Of a DNA stretch of 59,920 nucleotides, positions 53,687 through 59,920 are shown piece by piece; the first letter of the stretch is position 1, and every line of letters begins with the position of its first letter. A model generated the notes under the pieces. It was not told the DNA's origin. It did no database searches and worked only from the letters and a program-made list of their open reading frames with translations. Source of the stretch: Bacillota bacterium (lineage in GTDB: Bacteria; Bacillota; Clostridia; Acetivibrionales; Acetivibrionaceae). Made by a program: the position numbers and the translations under genes. Location of the stretch: assembly GCA_023398495.1 (NCBI GenBank), contig JAEWSG010000019.1, positions 1 to 59,920 of the forward strand, given 5' to 3'.

Positions 53687-54077
53687 TCATATCTTAATAG
53701 ATTGTTGAATTCCGTAATTTGCAAAACCAGTATGCAAATATTCATCTCCTCTTAATATCTCACTTCCCATAAGATTAGAGATATAAATAACCAAAAGTCT
53801 TACCGGCTTGTTATCTAACTCCATATTTTCAAATATCACTTTGACATTTTTCATGATTTCTTGCTCATTGCCCACTCCATTCTCCGATGAATGGCTACGT
53901 GTAACAAGCCTAAAACTTTGTATTTTTTCATTATTCCATCAAGCTTGTGTGCCAGTTCTTCAAAAACTTCGTACATATTTTCCCGATCGGAAATGTCACT
54001 GCTTAATGTAACTTCCTTACCGAAAGACTTATCTTTCTGTTTGGGTTTACCGGACAATCATCAATGCAGTGTACGTT
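53687..54077 (-). pseudogene. dinB (DNA polymerase IV) C-terminal remnant with frameshifts
   Basis: Three frame-shifted pieces line up with the C-terminal part of Y-family polymerases: CIDDCPVNPN (about 54050-54077), then KPKQKDKSFGKEVTLSSDIS and DRENMYEVFEELAHKLDGIM (to about 53890), then TRSHSSENGVGNEQEIMKNV and ELDNKPVRLLVIYISNL (to 53687). The catalytic palm with the metal ligands is absent, and at least two frameshifts separate the pieces. It cannot work as a polymerase. A DinB makes low-fidelity copies past DNA damage. Confidence 0.7.
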
Positions 54078-54205
54078 TTTGTATACTGCTTTGTAGCTCT
54101 TTTTACATTTCCTGACATGATCGATCTCCGTTTTTTCTTATTTTTAGACTATTTGTTCTAGGTCTTCGTGTCAAGTATTATTATACAACGTCATAAATAG
54201 TTTAT

Positions 54206-54235
54206 TTGCATTGATAACCTAAACAAAGTTATAAT
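54206..54235 (+). promoter_or_regulatory. Likely promoter of the dockerin gene
   Basis: TTGCAT (54206-54211), 18 nt, TATAAT (54230-54235). The predicted leader is about 55 nt to the start at 54297, with a strong ribosome binding site GAGGAGG. The -35 box is weak, so this is a moderate call. Confidence 0.5.
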
Positions 54236-54296
54236 ATTTATATAAAGGTTTTTATTTCGCTGAGATCCAATATATTATTTTTGAGGAGGATTTTGT

Positions 54297-55559
54297 ATGA
54301 AAAAAATTTTAGTTTCTACTCTGATCCTTGTACTAATTATGTTGGTAAGCAGTATTACATATTCAGCTTCAGCTCAACATGGCGACATTAATTCAGACAA
54401 TTCTATAAACTCAATAGACTTTGGTTTGTATAGGCTGTATCTTTTAGGGAGTTACAAAATAAATGACACAACAGTTGCAGATTTAGATGGAAACGGTTCT
54501 GCAAACTCAATTGACTTTGGTTTGTTAAGACAGTATCTTTTGGGAAAGATAACAACATTTCCTGTTGACGCAATTGCCACACCTACTCCAGCCATACCGC
54601 AATCTGAAGATTTGATACTCATTCCACATAAATCTTGGACCTGTGGAATGCCGGATGGGATTCCAAAACCGGAAAGCGGAAAACTTGTTTTTGAAGCAAC
54701 TATGAAACTTGACATGATTTATAATCTGGGTAAAACTCAATTTGGACAGAGACAAGTTTTTGTCGTTAAAAGTGGTACGATAGAAGGGGAAAAAATAAAG
54801 GGCTCTGTTATGTCCGGTGGACTTGACTTTCATTTGGATATTTCTAATGGAGTGACGGAAGTTGAACAAATATTAGTATTTAAAACTGATGATGGCAGAT
54901 ATGTGTATTTTAGGAGTGCTGGTACAGCATTGAATCAGAGGGATTTGAGAATAGTACCGGATATAGAAGCTCCGAAGAATGGAACATATAGCTGGCTTAA
55001 TACCGGTAAATATGTAGGCAGACGAGTTGTAGACATGTCAGCTAAAACAATGAAGATAAGTGTTTATGATATATCCGGTGTAAATGTTAAACCTGATTCG
55101 AACAATTCTATTACTGTAACTAAACCGGTAGATATTCCATACCAGCCATGGGACTATAGAAAAGCATACGGTGAAAAAAATGGTAATATATTCATAACTG
55201 AATTTGTTCAACTTAAAGAAAGCCAATCAGTTGGAGAAACTAAGAACGGTAACAGAAATATTATTCCAATTACCGGTGGTAATGTAACCGGAAGCATTAA
55301 TGCTAAAATTCTACCTGCCGGAGCCGACTATCAGAATCTTTCAAATCCTATGACAATTGATGCTAGGTATCTGTGGCAAACTGATGATGGAGAAATAATT
55401 ATTGTACGAAATGGTGGCCAATTCGGATCTCTTGTGCCTACCTTTGAAGTACGAACAGATAGCAAATACTCATTCCTAAATACTAATTTGTATTTAAGCT
55501 CAAATCCGGGTATGGGGTCAGGCGGTGTTACAATTACATTTTATGAAAGCAGAAAATAA
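54297..55559 (+). CDS. Secreted dockerin type I protein with two DUF3237 domains
   Basis: The product is 420 residues: signal peptide (1-27), an N-terminal dockerin type I (about 30-85) with two calcium-binding repeats, HGDINSDNSINSIDFG and LDGNGSANSIDFG, each followed by LYRLYLLG or LLRQYLLG, and a linker. Two DUF3237-like domains follow (about 105-260 and 280-419; GRRVVDM and DARYLWQTDDGEIIIV among the recurring words). The dockerin would fix it to a cohesin of a cellulosome scaffold. The dockerin is N-terminal, while most are C-terminal, and DUF3237 is not known to me as a cellulosomal cargo. The function of DUF3237 is unknown. The terminator at 55615 follows. Confidence 0.88.
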   Translation: MKKILVSTLILVLIMLVSSITYSASAQHGDINSDNSINSIDFGLYRLYLLGSYKINDTTVADLDGNGSANSIDFGLLRQYLLGKITTFPVDAIATPTPAIPQSEDLILIPHKSWTCGMPDGIPKPESGKLVFEATMKLDMIYNLGKTQFGQRQVFVVKSGTIEGEKIKGSVMSGGLDFHLDISNGVTEVEQILVFKTDDGRYVYFRSAGTALNQRDLRIVPDIEAPKNGTYSWLNTGKYVGRRVVDMSAKTMKISVYDISGVNVKPDSNNSITVTKPVDIPYQPWDYRKAYGEKNGNIFITEFVQLKESQSVGETKNGNRNIIPITGGNVTGSINAKILPAGADYQNLSNPMTIDARYLWQTDDGEIIIVRNGGQFGSLVPTFEVRTDSKYSFLNTNLYLSSNPGMGSGGVTITFYESRK

Positions 55560-55614
55560 TAATACTGATTTAACTGTGAACATTATTAAATTATTATGTC
55601 TTGAATAAGATTTT

Positions 55615-55659
55615 AACAGGTAAAAGCTACTTGCAAAGTATCTCTTACCTGTTTTTTTA
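55615..55659 (+). terminator. Rho-independent terminator of the dockerin gene
   Basis: AACAGGTAAAAG pairs imperfectly with CTCTTACCTGTT around a 15-nt loop, followed by a run of seven T. It lies about 55 nt after the stop codon. Confidence 0.8.
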
Positions 55660-55698
55660 TAGATTAGAGAGTGTTTATACAAACTTTAGTATTACTAA

Positions 55699-57822
55699 TC
55701 AATAAATTATTACTGCCTTTCTACTAGCAGCCTCCCAATTTACTGTGCAGTCGAGATTTTCCGCTGCAAATCTCAAAGGTACCATGGTTCTTCCATTTAG
55801 TATAACGGGAGCGACGTCTATTTGTTTTAAAACGCCATTAACCTGGATTTCCTTTTTATCAATCCACATTTCAACAGTTATGCCTTTTGCAATGAGACTA
55901 ATTTTTTGGGTAGTTCCATCCCATTGTATATTTCCGCCCATTGCTTCAACTACCGATCTTATAGGAAGTACTGTTCTTCCGCTTATAATAACAGGAGTTG
56001 TTCCACGACCGGGATCAAGTTCTACAATGGAACCGTTTATTTCCATGTTGGGGTTGTCAATTTGGAGGACTATTGTGTTTTCAGGTTTGGTTGAAACTAT
56101 ACCTGAAAATTCTGCTATAGGTGCTCCCTCTTTACCATCGCTCATTACAGGTCTTATTTGATAGTAATAAGTGGTGTCTTTATCAACCTGATCGTCTGTG
56201 AAGGAGGTAGTTTCTACTGGAAAGTCTGTTCTAGGGGTATTGCCATAAACTCCTTGAGTTTTTGACTGATAAATATTATAGCCTTTAGCTCCGTTCACTG
56301 CATTCCATGATAATAAAAGATTGCCATCGACAACTGTTGCTGCTTTTGGAGCTTTAGCGACCGATGCAATAACTTTATTTTCAACAACGCCACCGTCTAC
56401 AAGGTAAGAAATATCTTTTCCTTTTATTGTGGTATCGGGAGAGGTTACAAACTTGTCCCAGAATCCGCCGTCTTTTATGATTACTTGTACATTATCTGCC
56501 TTGTAGTTTGTTCGTACTTGTGTCATAAAGTCATCTGACTCAAAATTAATAGAACCGTCACCAGAAAGCTTTGTGATAAATTTCTCTCCTGCACCAAATA
56601 TCATATTGTCATTTGTCGGCAATAGCCTAAACTCTGTACTTCCACCATAATTTCTTTCAAAACCTGTTTTATTGCCGTAGGTTTTTACCCAATTGACACT
56701 ACCATCAGATCTTGAGAGGTTTAATACTGTAAAATCAACAGTGGAATAACCGTTTTTAACGGAAATTAATAAATCATTGCTATTAGTTACATAGATGCGG
56801 GAATCTACACATCTATTATTTAAAGTAAGTTCTGAGAATATTTTGCTCCATTTCAAATTACCATCAAAGTCTAGTTTGAATACAAATAATTTACTTATTG
56901 AATCAATATAAGATAATGATGAGACTATAAAACCGTCTGCGACACGAACTGCACGCATGTTTTCAGTTTTTGCAGCATTCCCATTGGAGTCTTTAGGTGT
57001 TATATACTTTGACCACTTCATTTTTCCAGAAGAATCCAGGGAAGTTACAAAACCCGTCCATGAAAAACCAGAAACAAAGTAATGGGAAGTAACTAAATAA
57101 CTACCGTCGGTAGAAAATTTTTCTATATGTATATCAGTTGCGTTGGACTTGCTTTTTGCAGTGTCATCACTTATTAAATAACTTTCTTTCAAATTTCCGT
57201 TTTGGTCTAAGGTTATCTCTGCAAATACATCATATCCTGAGTTGATTGATATATTTGCAAGTATCATTAAATCTCCGTTTTCCTTTTCCAGAAGATTTTT
57301 TCCTACCATGCTTGCCTTTTGGTTTTCTACACCAAAGGCTTTTTGCCATTTTATATTACCGGTCTTGTCAAATCTGACTGCGAGAATATGCTTATAATCC
57401 TTTACAGAAATGCCTACCTCATCATCAGTGTCGCCAACTGCGAGATAATCACCGGATTTTAGTTGAATTACCTTATAAAAATGTGCATTGGCACCATTTC
57501 CTGAAGTGCCGCATCCAAAAGCCTTACTCCATTCAATTGCTCCGTTTTTTGCGAATTTGATAATGCCAGCATGTACAGCATAGGCGTGATTTGACCAAGC
57601 ATATGTAGAACCAACAGAAAGATATCCACCATCATTTGACTCAATTAAATCAAGCGAGGCATCTGTTTGTACACCAAAATATGGAGTGTACCATCTTATA
57701 AAATTAGACGAATCGGTAACCTTCACTGTTTCTTCTGCTAAAACTCCGGTTATAATTGTTGGCAACAATATACACATTGTCACTAAAACAGCAAATAATC
57801 TTTTTGCATGGGTATTTTTCAT
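55699..57822 (-). CDS. Large secreted protein: propeller-like part, Fn3 domain and stalk domain
   Basis: The product is 707 residues. After a signal peptide (about 1-29) comes a region to about 440 with repeating units of the kind DKTGNIKWQKAFG and DGNLKWSKIF, which is a beta-propeller-like repeat. A fibronectin type III-like segment follows (about 480-575, PKAATVVDGNLLLSWNAVNG), then a C-terminal copper-amine-oxidase-type stalk (about 590-707, VILNGRTMVPLRFAAENLD). It looks like a surface protein. The start follows GGAGGAATTC. A CTAG element lies upstream at 57986. Confidence 0.82.
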   Translation of the reverse strand: MKNTHAKRLFAVLVTMCILLPTIITGVLAEETVKVTDSSNFIRWYTPYFGVQTDASLDLIESNDGGYLSVGSTYAWSNHAYAVHAGIIKFAKNGAIEWSKAFGCGTSGNGANAHFYKVIQLKSGDYLAVGDTDDEVGISVKDYKHILAVRFDKTGNIKWQKAFGVENQKASMVGKNLLEKENGDLMILANISINSGYDVFAEITLDQNGNLKESYLISDDTAKSKSNATDIHIEKFSTDGSYLVTSHYFVSGFSWTGFVTSLDSSGKMKWSKYITPKDSNGNAAKTENMRAVRVADGFIVSSLSYIDSISKLFVFKLDFDGNLKWSKIFSELTLNNRCVDSRIYVTNSNDLLISVKNGYSTVDFTVLNLSRSDGSVNWVKTYGNKTGFERNYGGSTEFRLLPTNDNMIFGAGEKFITKLSGDGSINFESDDFMTQVRTNYKADNVQVIIKDGGFWDKFVTSPDTTIKGKDISYLVDGGVVENKVIASVAKAPKAATVVDGNLLLSWNAVNGAKGYNIYQSKTQGVYGNTPRTDFPVETTSFTDDQVDKDTTYYYQIRPVMSDGKEGAPIAEFSGIVSTKPENTIVLQIDNPNMEINGSIVELDPGRGTTPVIISGRTVLPIRSVVEAMGGNIQWDGTTQKISLIAKGITVEMWIDKKEIQVNGVLKQIDVAPVILNGRTMVPLRFAAENLDCTVNWEAASRKAVIIY

Positions 57823-57985
57823 TATAGAATTCCTCCTTATTCAAATTTTTCTCAGTAATTGCTTCTTTATCATAGGTATAAAATTTCTAATATATTTATC
57901 GTGCTCATTTACATTAATGACAATAAACTAGTCATGGACAAAATTAAAAGTCACAACTTTGTCACAATTTTGATTTTGTGATATA
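57823..57985. other. Gap upstream of the stalk protein
   Basis: About 160 bp of AT-rich DNA holding the presumed promoter of the minus-strand stalk protein. I see no clear box pair. It ends at CTAG element copy E. Confidence 0.3.
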
Positions 57986-58102
57986 CTAGTGCTGATTAAC
58001 AAAATAAAATTCTAGAATTTAATTTTGTTAATCAGCAAAAATCATAGGATGTGCATTTTGCACAATTCATTTCTAGAAATCAATTATGTTCAAAAGCACT
58101 AG
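57986..58102 (+). mobile_element. CTAG element, full copy E (117 bp)
   Basis: It begins CTAGTGCTGATTAACAAAA and ends TTCAAAAGCACTAG, with the left palindrome GCTGATTAACAAAAT.. (one mismatch over 46 bp, core ATTCTAGAATT) and the right one around TTTCTAGAAAT. Copy C has the same length and ends. The two halves can each fold into a long hairpin. Confidence 0.9.
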
Positions 58103-58153
58103 TGTAAGAACATTTATAAAAAGACTATATATTTGATAGGGAGGATAAGCGGA

Positions 58154-59653
58154 ATGAGTTTAGCTTCAAGGCTTGATTTCTTACTACGTCTTTTTGATAC
58201 AAATATGAGTAAATTGGCTAGAGCAGCAAATGTTGATCCTTCTTTAATCAGTAAGTGGAAGAGTGGTATAAGAAGATTTGCACCAGATTCCCATCATCTT
58301 ATTGCCATAGCACAATATTTTACAGGTAGCGAAATTTTTTCTGCCAGTCGAGATTTACTTATTAAAGAATTTAGAAAAGTAAATCTAACATGTGATAGCC
58401 TTGATACAAAAAAGGCTTTTGAAAAAGCTCTTATTCAATATCTTTGTGTACCTAACATAACAGAAGAAAAAACAGCTTGTAATAAAGAAATTCAACCCTA
58501 TGAACTCGTTGGGTGTGAAGCATCCTTTGAAATTTTTCATGGAATTGATGGAAAAAGAAAGGCAGTAATTAAGTTTTTAAAAAGAGTTCTAGATTGTTCG
58601 AAACCAATAGAACTTTTTTTGTTTAGTCAGGAAGAAATGTCCTGGCTCACTTGTGACAAGGAATTTTTTGTGCAATGGGCCAATTTGCTTTCAGAGGTTG
58701 TAAAAAAAGGTAACAGGATAAAGATTATACACAATGTTAACCGCAATCCTTCTGAAATATTAAAAGTAATTGAACAGTGGCTACCTTTGCATCTTACTGG
58801 GAAGATTGAAGCCTGGTTTCTTCCAAAATATTCTCCCTTAGCTTTAAAAACTACTCTTTTTGCAGCTAAAGGAGTTGCAGCTATAATGGCAGTAGCCACT
58901 TATGATAAGTCAGAGGCAGAGTATAATTTTTATTATACAAATAAAGAGATTGTAAATCTTGCGGAAGGGATTTTTTATTCTTATATTCATCAGTCCCAAA
59001 AATTATTTAATGTATTTAGTGCACCAGATAACACTGATTATTGTGATAGTGTTTTTGAAATAGAAAAACAATCAGAGGATAGTATAAGTTTTTGTTCATA
59101 CATTTCGACTTCAACTATGCCCTTTCAAATATATGAAAGGATTGTAAAGGCTATGGATTTGGAGAGTGAAAAAAAGGATAAAAGAATTGAAATACAAAAA
59201 AGGCGAATTGATATTTTTAAAAACAACCTACAGCTGCATAAGCATATTGAAATTGAATTTATTGAGCCCTTAAACGTTACAAACAGTAGTTATAAATGTC
59301 TTGACTTTATGTGCAACGAATATATTTATTTAAGTAAAGAAGAATATATAATGCACTTGAAAAATCTACTTAATTATATTAAAGGTTTTGAATTGTTTGA
59401 ATATATAATACTAGATAAGCCACTCATTGAAAAATTTTCAGGAATACATTTTTATTTAAAACATGAAAAGGGTATGATTATTTCATCAGATAATAATCCT
59501 GTTGCAATAACATTCACAGAATCAACAGTTGTACACGCTTTTGACAATTATCTTATGACGTTGGTAGATAGTATCCCTTATGTTATACGCAGAAAGGAAA
59601 GGAATATAAATGTGTTAAAAAAACGTATAGAAAGACTTGAACTTTTGCAGTAA
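58154..59653 (+). CDS. Large helix-turn-helix regulator
   Basis: The product is 499 residues. The N-terminus has a Cro/C1-type helix-turn-helix (about 5-60, SKLARAANVDPSLISKWKSG). The remaining 430 residues have no recognised domain; a charged helical part (about 330-370, KKDKRIEIQKRRIDIFKNN) and a C-terminal coiled-coil-like end (RKERNINVLKKRIERLELL) suggest dimer formation. The ATG at 58154 is chosen because GGGAGGATAAG lies just upstream. It lies between a CTAG element and a group II intron remnant; its target genes are unknown. Confidence 0.75.
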   Translation: MSLASRLDFLLRLFDTNMSKLARAANVDPSLISKWKSGIRRFAPDSHHLIAIAQYFTGSEIFSASRDLLIKEFRKVNLTCDSLDTKKAFEKALIQYLCVPNITEEKTACNKEIQPYELVGCEASFEIFHGIDGKRKAVIKFLKRVLDCSKPIELFLFSQEEMSWLTCDKEFFVQWANLLSEVVKKGNRIKIIHNVNRNPSEILKVIEQWLPLHLTGKIEAWFLPKYSPLALKTTLFAAKGVAAIMAVATYDKSEAEYNFYYTNKEIVNLAEGIFYSYIHQSQKLFNVFSAPDNTDYCDSVFEIEKQSEDSISFCSYISTSTMPFQIYERIVKAMDLESEKKDKRIEIQKRRIDIFKNNLQLHKHIEIEFIEPLNVTNSSYKCLDFMCNEYIYLSKEEYIMHLKNLLNYIKGFELFEYIILDKPLIEKFSGIHFYLKHEKGMIISSDNNPVAITFTESTVVHAFDNYLMTLVDSIPYVIRRKERNINVLKKRIERLELLQ

Positions 59654-59780
59654 TATATTGAATTTTAATGCAAAACTTGCGTACCCCCTCAGAACCGGAC
59701 TTACACCTTTCAGTGTATCCGGCTCGCCAGTTATTTCTAAGTTTGCTCAGTTGTTCCTGTATCGTTCTTTACATAGTCAT
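59654..59780 (-). mobile_element. Group II intron remnant with domain V
   Basis: On the minus strand 59692-59725 reads as a 34-nt domain V hairpin: GAGCCGGATACACTGAAAGG, then TGTAAGTCCGGTTC, including the AGC triad and a GAAA loop. A normal domain VI and 3' splice end do not follow, and the flanking part is short, so this is a broken intron. The 5' part seen at 1-124 is not its partner because the distance and orientation do not fit one intron. Confidence 0.7.
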
Positions 59781-59920
59781 GGGTGCATGTAAGTTAAGTG
59801 AAGAAAAATATGGAAGAAACATTGTGAAGCAAGTTGTAGAGCCTGTTAATGCGACGAGGAAAGGGAGAGCATTGTTTGAGCGAAGCGAGTTTTGCTCGAC
59901 CCCGAGGAGTATTTACAGGC
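59781..59920. mobile_element. ~199-bp inverted-end repeat, copy 2 (cut by the window edge)
   Basis: It begins GGGTGCATGTAAGTTAAG and continues through GAAGAAAAATATGGAAG, GTAGAGCCTGTTAATGCG, GAGCGAAGCGAGT and CCCCGAGGAGTATTTACAGGC, each also found inverted in the copy at 17405-17603. About 140 bp are visible and nearly identical to that copy, which points to recent spread. Confidence 0.75.

Noticed and set aside
1..59920. A complete group II intron joining the left fragment with the right domain V
   Set aside because: Both lie on the minus strand, so the right fragment would be upstream of the left. The order and the 59-kb distance do not fit one intron.

Overview
The window looks like chromosomal DNA of an AT-rich, anaerobic, cellulosome-forming member of the Clostridia (Acetivibrio / Clostridium thermocellum-like). 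The evidence is a secreted dockerin type I protein (54297-55559), a SigI/RsgI sigma and anti-sigma pair (50108-52479), several secreted proteins with copper-amine-oxidase-type 'stalk' domains, and a Gram-positive ctsR-mcsA-mcsB-clpC stress locus. I place it to this group only, not to species. I saw no rRNA, tRNA or CRISPR array.

Layout. 1-3.2 kb: a minus-strand operon of two zinc-ribbon membrane proteins and a third reading frame cut after 25 codons by the 5' end of a group II intron, then a peptidoglycan-binding secreted protein under a c-di-AMP (ydaO-type) riboswitch. 3.6-9.7 kb: a fused sugar-nucleotidyltransferase/phosphomannomutase-like gene with a structured leader, an RluA-type pseudouridine synthase, a Uma2-type nuclease, an SH3-CAP secreted protein and a divergent ispF. 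9.7-17.3 kb: two tandem paralogous sensor kinases, a NatAB-type ABC exporter, ispD and carD. 17.7-28.9 kb: a conserved core with disA, radA, a GH15 enzyme, a family-2 glycosyltransferase, clpC, mcsB, mcsA and ctsR, with a CtsR operator in front. DisA makes c-di-AMP, so the maker and one predicted sensor of this messenger lie about 15 kb apart. 29-45.5 kb: an accessory region of solitary transport and enzyme genes mixed with decayed ones: HsdS-like and HsdR remnants of a type I restriction system, an N-truncated Fic gene, a PEP-utilising-domain fragment with a stop codon, and a partial copy of a lipoprotein gene. 45.5-57.8 kb: the extracellular polysaccharide/cellulosome part, with a 1364-residue fusion (two DUF2062 segments, GH18, polysaccharide deacetylase, GT2), sigI-rsgI, a metallo-hydrolase, a dinB remnant, the dockerin-DUF3237 protein and a large stalk-domain protein. 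58-59.9 kb: a helix-turn-helix regulator, a group II intron domain V remnant and a long repeat.

Mobile and repeat DNA is prominent. A 117-bp element with CTAG ends and two long palindromes is present as two full copies, three partial copies and perhaps two decayed ones. A ~199-bp element with long imperfect inverted ends occurs at 17.4 kb and again at the right edge. A 102-bp inverted-repeat element lies beside one CTAG copy. GGGACA/TGTCCC palindromes occur at two places. Several of these sit directly at gene ends, and one supplies the stop codon of the HsdR remnant.
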